From NCBI GenBank assembly GCA_964458555.1, contig CAYWJH010000033.1:1-31445 (forward strand): a DNA stretch of 31,445 nt. The letters run 5' to 3'. The notes under the pieces are model-generated. The model had not been told where the DNA came from, ran no database searches, and saw only the letters and a program-made list of their open reading frames with translations. The position numbers and the translations under genes are program-made. How positions within the stretch are numbered: position 1 is the first letter of the stretch; every line of letters begins with the position of its first letter. This document shows positions 1 to 8,070 of this stretch, piece after piece. This DNA is from SLST01 sp964458555 (GTDB lineage Bacteria > Spirochaetota > Spirochaetia > DSM-27196 > SLST01).

Positions 1-388
1 TCTCGACGATCAGCTCGAGGGGCAGCCCCTCGCCGCGCTTGCGCCGGCCGCCCCCGCGCGCGCCGCGACCGGCCCGGAGGAGAAGGGGCCATCGCGCGAG
101 TCGTCGCTCAATGAACGCCTCGAGTACTACAAGCGGAAATACGGCGAAGACTTCGAGCCGGCGGCGGGTGCCGCCAGGGAGCAGTCCGGCACGGACACTG
201 GCTCACGCGGCGGAAATGCGAAGGAGCACCGGGCACCCGAGAGTCGATCCGAGGCCGACGCGAGCCGCAGCCACCGGTCGGACGAGGGCGAGGAGCGACC
301 GAAGCGGGACGGGGACGCATCGGCTTCCGAGACCTCAAAGCCGGGATTGCTGGGACGGATACTCGGGCGGCGGAAAGGAAAACGGTGA
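1..388 (+). CDS. C-terminal tail of an unidentified basic, low-complexity protein (5' truncated)
   Basis: An open frame enters from the left edge (first whole codon at 2) and stops with TGA at 386-388. It encodes about 128 residues rich in Glu, Arg, Ser and Ala. A short ordered segment (NERLEYYKRKYGEDF) is followed by a disordered charged region and a basic end (LLGRILGRRKGKR). Such tails occur on RNA-binding proteins, including DEAD-box helicases and ribonucleases, and the position before rpsD would fit an RNA-related role. No catalytic domain lies inside the window, so this is a guess. The frame has high GC at third codon positions, as in its neighbours. Confidence 0.5.
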   Translation, partial: LDDQLEGQPLAALAPAAPARAATGPEEKGPSRESSLNERLEYYKRKYGEDFEPAAGAAREQSGTDTGSRGGNAKEHRAPESRSEADASRSHRSDEGEERPKRDGDASASETSKPGLLGRILGRRKGKR

Positions 389-390
389 TA

Positions 391-419
391 TTGACAATCG
401 GGTGGGGTTCGACTACCTT
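391..419 (+). promoter_or_regulatory. Probable sigma-70 promoter of rpsD
   Basis: A perfect TTGACA at 391-396 is followed after 17 nt by TACCTT at 414-419, a weak -10. The predicted start is near 426, giving a leader of about 73 nt before rpsD. The leader contains a small GGAA/TTCC hairpin and could host S4 autoregulation, although I see no convincing mimic of an rRNA site. Confidence 0.45.
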
Positions 420-498
420 AAACGACCTGAATTGGAAGCTTTTCCGTACAACAATCGCCCGACGTGTATGCACCGGGCAGCGTGAAGGAGATAGGTGA

Positions 499-1113
499 AT
501 GGCCCGCAATTCAACTGCGAGGGGCAAGATCGTTCGGCGTTTCGGTCTGAACATCTACGGAAACCAGAAGTACGACCGGCTCTTGAAGCGAAAGCCGAAC
601 GGTCCGGGCAATCCCAAGCGCGGACGAGTCCGTCAGACCGAGTACGGTCGCCAGCTCAACGAGAAGCAGAAGCTGCGCTGGGCCTACGGTCTCTCGGAGA
701 AGCAGTTCAGCAATCTCTTCTACAAGGCGAAGTCCATGAAGGGCGTCACCGGCGATAACATGCTGATGCTCCTCGAGCGTCGGCTCGACAACGTCGTTTA
801 CCGACTCGGCATGGCGAGCAGCCGTGCCCAGGCACGCCAGCTCGTGAGCCACGGGCACATCATGCTCAACGGACGCAAGCTGACGATCCCCTCCGCGGAG
901 GTTCGACCGGCGGATACCGTTTCGGTTCGCGACCGCAAGCCGACCAAGGACCTCCTGCGAAAGCTCATGGCGGACAATTCGTCGCGGCCCATCCCCCCGT
1001 GGCTTTCCGTCTCACGCGACGATCTGCAGGGCAGGGTGGAAGTGAATCCCACGCGCGATGTCATCCCGACGATCGCCGAAGAGCAGCTCATCGTCGAGTT
1101 CTACTCGAAGTAG
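499..1113 (+). CDS. rpsD: 30S ribosomal protein S4
   Basis: This 204-residue protein matches S4 over its whole length. S4 nucleates assembly of the 16S rRNA 5' domain and can repress its own operon. The N-terminal region (ARNSTARGKIVRRFGLNIYG) lacks the zinc-binding cysteines of the C+ type. The S4 RNA-binding domain lies at about residues 93-155 (LERRLDNVVYRLGMASSRAQARQLVSHGHI), and the C-terminus ends in the usual VEFYSK. AAGGAG at 485-490 is well placed before the ATG. Unlike in many bacteria, the gene is not flanked by rpsK/rpsM or rpoA. It has its own promoter and terminator, so it is monocistronic. Confidence 0.97.
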   Translation: MARNSTARGKIVRRFGLNIYGNQKYDRLLKRKPNGPGNPKRGRVRQTEYGRQLNEKQKLRWAYGLSEKQFSNLFYKAKSMKGVTGDNMLMLLERRLDNVVYRLGMASSRAQARQLVSHGHIMLNGRKLTIPSAEVRPADTVSVRDRKPTKDLLRKLMADNSSRPIPPWLSVSRDDLQGRVEVNPTRDVIPTIAEEQLIVEFYSK

Positions 1114-1134
1114 TACCCGGAGTCGTTCAGCATG

Positions 1135-1163
1135 GAGGCCACCGTTCGGTGGTCTCTTTTTTT
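1135..1163 (+). terminator. Intrinsic terminator of rpsD
   Basis: A 9-bp stem (GAGGCCACC, 1135-1143, with GGTGGTCTC, 1148-1156, one G-T pair) closes a GTTC loop and is followed by seven T residues at 1157-1163. Confidence 0.92.
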
Positions 1164-1269
1164 GGTGCGCCCGGCAGGGCGCACCGGCGATGTTTCTCTC
1201 GGTGCAACCGGCACCGTCACCGGTCTCGACCGCGACACGTACCAGTGGTAACGGGACCCGGTCACCCCG

Positions 1270-1844
1270 ACGTGTCCCGGGCTCCGTAATCGATCTCCCG
1301 AACACTATTCCGATCAGCGCTCCCATCGCGGGCGGGAGCGCGAAGACCCAGAACAGCGTGGAGAATCCCAGGTACTTTAGAATCTGGCCGCCCAGGACGC
1401 CACCGAGCAGTCCCGGCATGCCGAAGCCGAAGGCGTTGTAGAGCGAGACGGCACGCCCACGCGCATCAGGCTCGACTGCCCGCGTGATGAATCCCATTCC
1501 GGCGACGTGCAGCGCTCCGAACGTGAGCGCGTGCAGCAGCTGCGCGGCGAGCACGGGGCCGGTGCGCGGCGCGAGCGCGTAGACGAGGAGCCTGGCCGCG
1601 GTGGCCGCCGTCGCGACGACGAGCCAGAATGCCGGTGGGAGCTTTCCGCCTCGACCGTAGTTGTGATCGGCTTACGATCCACGATCGCTCCCATGAGAAG
1701 CGCGCCGGCCACGCCGCTGACCTGGAGCAGCCCCATGAGCAGGCCGACCTCCGCATTGTCGTATCCGAGGCCGCGCAGATGAAGCTGGAGGTACTGCACG
1801 TAGACGGCGAGATGCGAGAACATCAGGAAGAAAGCGAGTCGCAC
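1270..1844 (-). pseudogene. Remnant of an MFS transporter (internal deletion, frameshift, lost stop)
   Basis: Two pieces of a 12-helix MFS permease (MFS_1-like/nucleoside symporter type) lie in different minus-strand frames. The N-terminal piece, from about 1844 to about 1650, gives helix 1, helix 2 and the following loop (FFLMFSHLAVYVQYLQLHL, VGLLMGLLQVSGVAGALL, GAIVDRK). The second piece, from about 1671 to 1287, looks like C-terminal helices (ARLLVYALAP, QLLHALTFGALHVAG, SLYNAFGFGMPGLLGG). About half of a normal 400-residue permease is missing between them. The second frame has no stop before it runs through the rpsD terminator into rpsD antisense. All three defects indicate a dead gene. 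The exact ends are approximate, and the original substrate cannot be told. Confidence 0.8.
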
Positions 1845-1858
1845 GATAGCCTCCGGTT

Positions 1859-1886
1859 TTGCTGCGGCGGGCCCAATGAGTACTTT
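1859..1886 (+). promoter_or_regulatory. Candidate leaderless promoter of the aldo/keto reductase
   Basis: TTGCTG at 1859-1864, a 16-nt spacer and TACTTT at 1881-1886 sit 7 nt before the ATG at 1894, so the predicted start is at 1893. The -35 is weak. Confidence 0.3.
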
Positions 1887-1893
1887 ACCCGGT

Positions 1894-2871
1894 ATGGAAC
1901 GACCACTCTACACCCTCGGCGCCACCGACATCCGGATCAGTCCCATCGGACTGGGGTGCTGGCAGTTCTCAGGTGGCAAGGGGCTCGCGGGCTTCTATTG
2001 GAAGGCGATCGACCAGGAGGACGTCAATCGGATCGTCGCTGCGGCGATCGAAGGGGGCATGAACTGGTTCGATACGGCCGAGGCGTACGGCAAGGGCCGT
2101 TCGGAGGCGGCGCTCTCCTCCGCGCTTTCGGCCGCAGGCCTCGGCGAGGAGGCTATCGTCGCGACGAAGTGGTTTCCGGTGTTTCGCTTCGCCGGTAGCA
2201 TCCGCAAGACCTTTCGCGAGCGGTTACGGCACCTCGCACCGTACTCGGTGACGCTCCATCAGATCCATCATCCCGGGAGCTTCTCGTCGATCGAGCGGCA
2301 GATGGACGAGATGGCGGACCTTGCGGAGTCCGGGTCGATCCGCGCCGTGGGCGTGAGCAACTTCAACTCGGATCAGATGCGCCGGGCACACGAGGCGCTC
2401 GAGCGACGGGGCCTGCGCCTCGCGAGCAACCAGGTGCGCTACAGCCTCCTCGACCGCCGAATCGAGACGAACGGCGTGCTCGAGACGGCGCAGGAGCTCG
2501 GCGTGACGATCATCGCCTATTCGCCGCTCGAGCAGGGGATTCTTACGGGCAAGTTCCACGAGAGCGAGGAGGCTCGCGTGCGGTTGACGGGTCCGCGGAA
2601 GTACCTGAAGCAGTTCAAGAGCTCGGGGCTCGAGCGTACGACACCGCTCGTCGACACGCTCCAACGGGTCGCCGGGCACCACGAGGCGACACCGGCGCAG
2701 GTGTCGCTCGCGTGGGTCACGCAGCGTCACGGCACGAGCGTGGTGGCGATCCCCGGCGCGTCGAAGGTCTCGCAGGCGCAGAGCAACGCGCGGGCCATGG
2801 GGTTGCGTCTCGACTCGGAGGAGCTCGAGGAGCTTGCCGAAACCGCGTCGTGGGTTGCTCAGCAGAGCTGA
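1894..2871 (+). CDS. Aldo/keto reductase
   Basis: This 325-residue (alpha/beta)8-barrel oxidoreductase would reduce aldehydes or ketones with NADPH in the cytoplasm. The catalytic tetrad is visible: Asp60 and Tyr65 (FDTAEAYGKG), Lys92 (ATKW) and His125 (QIHHP). The GVSNF motif and a C-terminal cofactor region (VVAIPGASKVSQAQSN) are also present. I chose the ATG at 1894, not 1876, because MERPLYTLGATDIRISPIGLG matches the usual family start and a TANNNT hexamer lies 7 nt upstream. The 1876 ATG would add six residues and has no Shine-Dalgarno either. The gene is divergent from the broken MFS gene and ends 20 nt before metF, so the two may be co-transcribed. The substrate is unknown. Confidence 0.9.
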   Translation: MERPLYTLGATDIRISPIGLGCWQFSGGKGLAGFYWKAIDQEDVNRIVAAAIEGGMNWFDTAEAYGKGRSEAALSSALSAAGLGEEAIVATKWFPVFRFAGSIRKTFRERLRHLAPYSVTLHQIHHPGSFSSIERQMDEMADLAESGSIRAVGVSNFNSDQMRRAHEALERRGLRLASNQVRYSLLDRRIETNGVLETAQELGVTIIAYSPLEQGILTGKFHESEEARVRLTGPRKYLKQFKSSGLERTTPLVDTLQRVAGHHEATPAQVSLAWVTQRHGTSVVAIPGASKVSQAQSNARAMGLRLDSEELEELAETASWVAQQS

Positions 2872-2891
2872 AGCGGGGTAGAAACCAACAG

Positions 2892-3767
2892 ATGCACGTC
2901 TCTGCCATCCTCAACGAGAAGCGCCCCACCTTCAGTCTGGAGTTCTTTCCACCCAAGAGTCCGGAGGGCTGGGAGCGGCTCTTCCGCGTCATCCGCAAGT
3001 TCGAGCCGCTCGGTCCGGACTTCGTATCGGTGACCTACGGCGCGGGGGGGACCACGCGCGAGCAGACGCACGAGCTCGTGCGACGGATCGCCGCACAGAC
3101 CGATCTCACGGTCGTCCCGCATCTCACGTGCGTCTGCCACGCGCGCGCGGAGATCGATGCGATCCTTGCCCGGTACGCTGAGGTCGGGATCGGCGGGATC
3201 ATGGCGCTCGGCGGTGACCCGCCGCGCTCGTTCGAAGGTGAGTGTTCGAGCGAGTACGGGCACGCGTCCGAGCTCGTCGCCCAGATCCGGGCGTTTCGTG
3301 AAGCAAACGGTGAGTTCGCGATCGGCGTCGCGGGGTTTCCGGAGGGACACCCCGGCACGCCGAACCGCGTGCTCGAGATCGACTACCTCAAGCGCAAGGT
3401 CGATGCGGGGGCAGACTACGTCTGCACGCAGTTGTTTTTCGAGAATCGGGACTTCTACGATTTCCGCGAGCGGTGCGCGATTGCCGGCATCACCGTGCCG
3501 ATCATCGCCGGCATCATGCCGGTCACCTCGCGCTCGAACTTCGATCGGCTCCCCTCGCTCGCGCTCGGCTCCCGCTATCCGGCCGAGCTCATCCGCCGCA
3601 TTACCGCCTACGAGTCCGACGACGACATCGAGCGCGCCGGGATCGAGTGGGCCGCCGAGCAGTGCGCGGATCTTGTCGCGAACGGTGTGCGCGGGATCCA
3701 TTTCTACACGCTCAACAGGTTACGCCCCATTCGGGAGGTCTGGAGATCCGTCGGTGCTCAAGATTAA
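2892..3767 (+). CDS. metF: 5,10-methylenetetrahydrofolate reductase
   Basis: The 291-residue FAD-dependent barrel reduces methylene-THF to methyl-THF for methionine synthesis. Its length is close to E. coli MetF (296). Family signatures occur in order: SLEFFPPK with catalytic Glu17, TYGAGG, HLTC, LGGDPP with flavin-tuning Asp109, GFPEGHP, TQLFF with folate-binding Gln180, IMPV and HFYTLNR. The ATG at 2892 fits the family start (MHVSAILNEKRPTFSLEFFPPK). Only a weak GGGG precedes it, so translation may depend on coupling to the aldo/keto reductase 20 nt upstream. Confidence 0.96.
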   Translation: MHVSAILNEKRPTFSLEFFPPKSPEGWERLFRVIRKFEPLGPDFVSVTYGAGGTTREQTHELVRRIAAQTDLTVVPHLTCVCHARAEIDAILARYAEVGIGGIMALGGDPPRSFEGECSSEYGHASELVAQIRAFREANGEFAIGVAGFPEGHPGTPNRVLEIDYLKRKVDAGADYVCTQLFFENRDFYDFRERCAIAGITVPIIAGIMPVTSRSNFDRLPSLALGSRYPAELIRRITAYESDDDIERAGIEWAAEQCADLVANGVRGIHFYTLNRLRPIREVWRSVGAQD

Positions 3768-3808
3768 CGCCGTCCCCGGCCGATAGGTAGATCGAAGGGG
3801 CCAGTTCC

Positions 3809-5095
3809 ATGCGCAAGATGCCTGTCATCAGCTCGGATGCCGAGCTCAACGATCGTGTAGACCGAATCTGCAGGAAGTTGGGTAACTACTTCATACCGGT
3901 CTTCATCGAGTCGGAGGACGAGGCGCTCGAGTATCTGCTCTACGAACTCCCGGACGTCAACCTGGTCAATTTCTCCGACGAGAACATCGATACGGTCCGC
4001 GTGCTCGAGGAGATCAAGGCCGATCCGTGGCTCCACTACGGCGGGATCATCGCGGTCCACAGCCGCTTCGACCTCAAGTCGCTCGAAGAGCACCTTCCCG
4101 ACTCGAACGTGATCAGTCTCATCCCGCGCGGCGAGTTCGTCTCCAGCTTTTTCCGCGTCCTGAGGATTCTCGTGCAGAACCGGCGGATCATCTTCCAGCG
4201 CGACCTGCAGAGTTACCTGCTCGGGAACATCTCCGGCTCGTTCGTCATGGACAACGACCCGTACAACATCAAGACCTACGCGAACCTCGTCAGCAACTAC
4301 CTGTACAATTCGAACTACATCAACCGGGACAAGCGCGACCGGCTGCACGTCGCGCTGTTCGAGATGTTGATGAACGCGGTCGAGCACGGCAACTGCAGCA
4401 TCTCCTACGACGAGAAGACCGCCTGGCTCCACGAGCACGGGGACATCCTCGACCTGATACGGGAGAAAAGCCGCCAGCCGGGTGTCGCGGATACACACGT
4501 GTATTTCTCCTATCGGATCTCGCCGGATCGTTCCTACTTCAGCGTCCGCGACGAGGGTGAGGGGTTCGACTGGCGTTCACGGGTCGCCCCGGGCGACGGG
4601 AACGTCAATCTCAGCCTGCACGGTCACGGCATCCAGATGACCAACTATTACATAGAGAACCTTCGGTACAACGATACCGGGAACGAGGTGAGGTTCGAGC
4701 TTAGCCATCAGGCGAACGAGACGAACCTCGTGCCCGGCATCTTCGAGGACCAGGCCGAGCGGGTCGTCCAGGACCGCGAGGTCGTCTTCAAGGAAGGCGA
4801 GGAATCGAACTATCTCTACTACATCGTGTCGGGGAGCTTCGAGATCTACTCGGGCGGCAAGCTCATCTCCACGCTCACGCCCGACGACATGTTTCTCGGT
4901 GAGATGAGCTTTCTGCTCAACGACAGGCGGTCCGCAACGGTCATCTCGCGCGGTCGCAGCGTGCTCATGATGATCCCGAAGAAATCGTTCGTGAACGTCA
5001 TCAAGTCACAGCCGCACTACGGCATCTTCCTCGCTCGGCTGCTTGCTCAGCGGTTGAGCAAGCTGAACGCGACGGTCGCCGTGCTGAAGGGGTAG
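3809..5095 (+). CDS. Pseudo-receiver / RsbW-type ATPase / cyclic-nucleotide-binding signalling protein
   Basis: The 428-residue soluble protein has three parts. Residues 1-125 have a receiver-like pattern, but the phospho-acceptor position reads Asn54 (VNLVNFSDENID) and the usual Lys near the end is replaced by LIPRGEF, so it is probably a pseudo-receiver. Residues 150-300 are a GHKL ATPase of the anti-sigma/serine-kinase type: N box ALFEMLMNAVEHGN with Asn189, G1 box DEGEGF at 248-253, G2 box HGHGI at 271-275. There is no His-phosphotransfer segment. Residues 311-428 are a CAP-type cyclic-nucleotide-binding domain (FKEGEESNYLYYIVSG, FLGEMSF, RRSATV). It may bind a protein partner under cyclic-nucleotide control; no partner is encoded nearby. 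GAAGGGG upstream serves as Shine-Dalgarno. The gene follows metF by 41 nt. Confidence 0.85.
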   Translation: MRKMPVISSDAELNDRVDRICRKLGNYFIPVFIESEDEALEYLLYELPDVNLVNFSDENIDTVRVLEEIKADPWLHYGGIIAVHSRFDLKSLEEHLPDSNVISLIPRGEFVSSFFRVLRILVQNRRIIFQRDLQSYLLGNISGSFVMDNDPYNIKTYANLVSNYLYNSNYINRDKRDRLHVALFEMLMNAVEHGNCSISYDEKTAWLHEHGDILDLIREKSRQPGVADTHVYFSYRISPDRSYFSVRDEGEGFDWRSRVAPGDGNVNLSLHGHGIQMTNYYIENLRYNDTGNEVRFELSHQANETNLVPGIFEDQAERVVQDREVVFKEGEESNYLYYIVSGSFEIYSGGKLISTLTPDDMFLGEMSFLLNDRRSATVISRGRSVLMMIPKKSFVNVIKSQPHYGIFLARLLAQRLSKLNATVAVLKG

Positions 5096-5111
5096 GTGAC
5101 CGGGGCGGGCG

Positions 5112-5351
5112 CTACTCGCTCGCCTTGATCGTAGCCTCGTACCCGATCCTGTCGACGAGCTCGCACAGTTTTTCGAGCGACTCGTGGTTCCCGTCGTACT
5201 CGACCTGGATCGTGCTCGTGCTTCGATCGACAAAGATGTCGCTGATCCCGTCGAACTTCTTGCCCACGTGTTCGATGGTGATCGCGCACGACGTGCACGT
5301 CGCGCCGATCAGGTCGAGGACAGCTTTCTTCGGTTCAATCGCGCTTTTCAT
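5112..5351 (-). CDS. Solitary heavy-metal-associated (HMA) domain protein
   Basis: This 79-residue protein is a single ferredoxin-like HMA domain with the metal-binding motif GATCTSC (canonical GMTCxxC) near residues 16-22, followed by IEHVGKKFDGI and a C-terminal LVDRIGYEATI. Such proteins carry Cu(I) or similar soft metals to P-type ATPases or regulators. No copper ATPase or CopY/CsoR-like gene lies in the window, so it is an orphan here. The ATG at 5351 was chosen because the domain starts directly after it; a GTG at 5390 would add 13 residues. No Shine-Dalgarno is present, and a -10-like TACCTT ends 6 nt before the ATG. Confidence 0.85.
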   Translation of the reverse strand: MKSAIEPKKAVLDLIGATCTSCAITIEHVGKKFDGISDIFVDRSTSTIQVEYDGNHESLEKLCELVDRIGYEATIKASE

Positions 5352-5357
5352 ATCGAT

Positions 5358-5387
5358 AAGGTACTCAAACCTTAGCAGAACGGTAAA
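5358..5387 (-). promoter_or_regulatory. Candidate leaderless promoter of the HMA gene
   Basis: On the minus strand TTTACC (5387-5382), an 18-nt spacer and TACCTT (5363-5358) end 6 nt before the ATG at 5351, putting the predicted start on the A of the ATG. Confidence 0.35.
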
Positions 5388-5437
5388 CACCGAGTGTCGA
5401 AGTCGCTGTTCTATGCTATGGTCTCGGAGGGAACGCT

Positions 5438-6619
5438 ATGTCACGACACCTGCTCATGCTCGGCGGTGGCCACGCCCACCTCTCGCTCCTCGAAGCCGCG
5501 CCCCGGTGTCTCGAGAAGGGACACCGCGTCACGCTCGTATCCCCCGATCCCCTGCATTACTACTCGGGCATGGGGCCGGGGATGCTTGGCGGCTCGTACG
5601 CGCCGGAAGAAGCTCGCTTTCCGATCCGAGCGATCGCAGAGGAGCGTGGCGTGGGTTGGGTGCGCGACCGGGCCGAACGGATCGACCCGGTCGACCGGGT
5701 CGTGCACCTCGCGAGCGGGAGCAGGCTCTCCTACGACGTACTCTCGGTGAACACGGGAAGCTCGATCGCCCCGACCGTCGCGGTCGACGAGCTCGGGACC
5801 GAGGGTCCGCGCGTCTACAACGCGAAGCCGGTCTCGCAGCTGCTCGAGCTACGTCGCGATCTCGAAGCGCGGCTCTCGGGGGAGCCGGGGAGGCGGATCC
5901 GCGTCGTCGTTGCCGGTGGTGGGCCCGCCGCCGTCGAGTTGGTCGCGAACACCGCGCGGCTCGTGCGCGAGGTCTCCTCGCGCGCCACGTCGCGAGAGGC
6001 GGCCGACATCGGTCTCTACGGCGGGCGATCGGTGCTGCCCGGATTCCCGAAGCGCGCCGAGCGAGCCGCGGTTCGCGCGCTGACGCGTCTGGGCGTCCGC
6101 GTGCACGAGGCGGATTACGTGCGCCGGATCGTCCCGGGCGGCGTCGTGACCGTCGGGGGCGACGAGCCCGCAGACGTCGTGCTGCTCGCAACCGGTATCG
6201 TACCATCGCGTCTGTTCGTCGATTCCCAGATGCCGGTGGGGACCGACGGATCGATGGCGATCAACGAGCACCTCCACTGCCTCGGGCACAACGAGGTCTT
6301 CGGTGCCGGCGATTGCGTCTGGTTCACGCCGAGGCCGCTCGCCCGCGCGGGCGTATTCGCGGTCCGGCAGTCGCCGGTACTCGTGCACAACGTTGGCGCA
6401 GCGCTCGACGGCGAGCCGCAGCGCATGAGGCCGTTTCGGCCGCAGCGTGGCTACCTGCTGCTCCTTAGCCTCGGCGACGGGAGCGCTATCGGCTGGCGGC
6501 GTGTCGCCGGCATCCACTTCGTAGGACGTTCGGGCGTGGCGTGGCGGCTGAAGGACAGGATCGACCGGGCGTTCATGCGACGCTTTCAAAGCGAGGCCGA
6601 GCGTGGCAGTGAGCACTGA
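5438..6619 (+). CDS. FAD/NAD(P) oxidoreductase, NDH-2-like (the family also found fused to SelD)
   Basis: The 393-residue two-dinucleotide-fold flavoprotein has an FAD-binding N-terminus MLGGGHAHLSLL (GGGHAH at 9-14), followed by SPDPLHYYSGMGPGM, a second fold VVVAGGGPAAVELV at about 157-170, and FAD contact GAGDC near residue 290. The GGGHAH...YYSGM pattern is typical of the family found alone or fused to the N-terminus of selenide-water dikinase; here there is no SelD domain. It probably moves electrons from NAD(P)H to a quinone or small acceptor. I see no transmembrane helix. GGAGG precedes the ATG. The last 17 nt overlap the sigma-54 activator gene, so the two are translationally coupled and probably functionally linked. 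Confidence 0.88.
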   Translation: MSRHLLMLGGGHAHLSLLEAAPRCLEKGHRVTLVSPDPLHYYSGMGPGMLGGSYAPEEARFPIRAIAEERGVGWVRDRAERIDPVDRVVHLASGSRLSYDVLSVNTGSSIAPTVAVDELGTEGPRVYNAKPVSQLLELRRDLEARLSGEPGRRIRVVVAGGGPAAVELVANTARLVREVSSRATSREAADIGLYGGRSVLPGFPKRAERAAVRALTRLGVRVHEADYVRRIVPGGVVTVGGDEPADVVLLATGIVPSRLFVDSQMPVGTDGSMAINEHLHCLGHNEVFGAGDCVWFTPRPLARAGVFAVRQSPVLVHNVGAALDGEPQRMRPFRPQRGYLLLLSLGDGSAIGWRRVAGIHFVGRSGVAWRLKDRIDRAFMRRFQSEAERGSEH

Positions 6620-7991
6620 GCCTATCCTAATCGTGGACGACGACGAGCTCGTCGCCGAGACGTACAGCACGATCCTCGAGGGCGCCGGATGGCTCGATCG
6701 CAGCGTCATCACCGACCCGCGCCGCGTGCTCGAGTCGGTACGCGAGCATCCGCCGGCGACGATCCTGCTCGACCTCCTCATGCCGCACATCGACGGCCGT
6801 GAGCTGCTCGAGAGCATCGCAGCCGAGCGCCCGGAGGTACCGGTCATCATTCTCACGCTCGAGGATCGGGTCGACGTCGCGGTCGAGTGCATGAAGATCG
6901 GTGCTTTCGACTTCATGACCAAACCGGTGGACGAGAACCGACTCGTCAATTCGGTCGCGCACGCGGTTCGCCTCCACGATCTGCGCAACGAGGTCCGGGT
7001 GCTCTCCACGCGCGGGGAGGACATCGAGCTCGAGCACCCTGAACACTTCGAGCAGATCGTGACCGCGAGCGAGTCGATGCGACAGCTGTTCGGGTACATC
7101 GAGACGATCGCACCCACCGAGCGCTCGGTGCTCGTCACCGGTGAGAGCGGGACGGGCAAAGAGCTCGTCGCGCGCGCGGTTCACGACGCGAGCGGCCGTT
7201 CGGGGCAGTTCGTCCCGGTCAACGTCGCCGGGCTCGACGACACCGTCTTCTCGGATACGCTTTTCGGGCACCGGCGCGGTGCGTTTACCGGCGCGGATAC
7301 CAATCGCCGGGGGCTCGTCGAGCAGGCCGCGGGAGGCACGCTCTTCCTCGACGAAATCGGCGACCTGGACAACGGCGCGCAGGTGAAGCTGCTGCGTCTT
7401 CTCCAGGAAGACGAATACTACCCGCTCGGCTCCGACACCGCCGAGCGGTCGACGGCGCGCGTGATCGCAGCCACGAACGCGAACCTGCGCGAGCGCCAGG
7501 AGGCCGGCGCGTTCCGGCGGGACCTCTTCTACCGGCTCATGGGCCATCATCTGGAGATTCCGCCGCTTCGACAACGACCCGAGGACATCCGGGTGCTGCT
7601 CGAGCATTTCGTCCGGGAGAGCTACGAGTCGCTCGGCTTCGAGCCTCAGCCGCTGCCCCTGGGAGTCGATCGGCTCCTGCTGCGGTACGACTTCCCGGGA
7701 AACGTCCGTGAGCTCCAGGCGATCGTCTTCGACGTCGTCAGCCGTTCGCGGGGGCGCGCGATGTCGACCGCCGACTTCGCCGCGCATCCTCTGCTCGCCC
7801 ACGCGTCGGTCGTCGAGGACGAGGAACCGCGGCTGAGCTACCGGGGCCCGGTGCCCACGCTCGAAGAGGCGGAGGAGTTTCTCGTCGCCGAGGCGCTCGA
7901 GAAGACCGGCGGAAACCAGACCGCGGCCGCGCGGATGCTCGGCGTCTCGCAATCGACGCTCAGCCGCCGCCTCGCGCGCGATCGCCGGTAG
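6603..7991 (+). CDS. NtrC-family sigma-54-dependent response regulator
   Basis: The 462-residue protein has three domains. The receiver (5-125) has acidic pocket VDDDE, phospho-acceptor Asp57 (LLDLLMP), Thr85 and Lys107 (MTKP). The AAA+ domain (about 150-385) has Walker A GESGTGKE at 180-187, the sigma-54 contact loop GAFTGA at 226-231 and Walker B TLFLDEIGD at 246-254. The Fis-type HTH near the C-terminus is LEKTGGNQTAAARMLGVSQS. An intact GAFTGA loop means it should activate, not only repress. A GTG at 6603 starts inside the preceding flavoprotein gene. No histidine kinase lies in the window. The DNA directly downstream holds two dyads and a -24/-12 promoter, which are obvious candidate targets. 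Confidence 0.96.
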   Translation: MAVSTEPILIVDDDELVAETYSTILEGAGWLDRSVITDPRRVLESVREHPPATILLDLLMPHIDGRELLESIAAERPEVPVIILTLEDRVDVAVECMKIGAFDFMTKPVDENRLVNSVAHAVRLHDLRNEVRVLSTRGEDIELEHPEHFEQIVTASESMRQLFGYIETIAPTERSVLVTGESGTGKELVARAVHDASGRSGQFVPVNVAGLDDTVFSDTLFGHRRGAFTGADTNRRGLVEQAAGGTLFLDEIGDLDNGAQVKLLRLLQEDEYYPLGSDTAERSTARVIAATNANLRERQEAGAFRRDLFYRLMGHHLEIPPLRQRPEDIRVLLEHFVRESYESLGFEPQPLPLGVDRLLLRYDFPGNVRELQAIVFDVVSRSRGRAMSTADFAAHPLLAHASVVEDEEPRLSYRGPVPTLEEAEEFLVAEALEKTGGNQTAAARMLGVSQSTLSRRLARDRR

Positions 7992-8040
7992 CCTGCACCC
8001 GCCCCGGTACGGGAACGCAACGGTCTGTGCGCGGCATTCC

Positions 8041-8053
8041 ATGCGTTGCGCAT
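8041..8053 (+). promoter_or_regulatory. Candidate activator site 1 (ATGCG-TTG-CGCAT dyad)
   Basis: A perfect 5-3-5 inverted repeat, preceded by TTCC. Its centre is 143 bp upstream of the predicted start of the sigma-54 transcript and 30 bp (about three helical turns) from the next dyad. Confidence 0.6.
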
Positions 8054-8070
8054 CGGCATCCCGACCTTCC

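Noticed and set aside
8025..8037. A third, upstream copy of the ATGCR-N3-YGCAT dyad
   Set aside because: CTGTG-CGC-GGCAT fits only partly and is 16 bp from the next site, out of helical phase with the other two.
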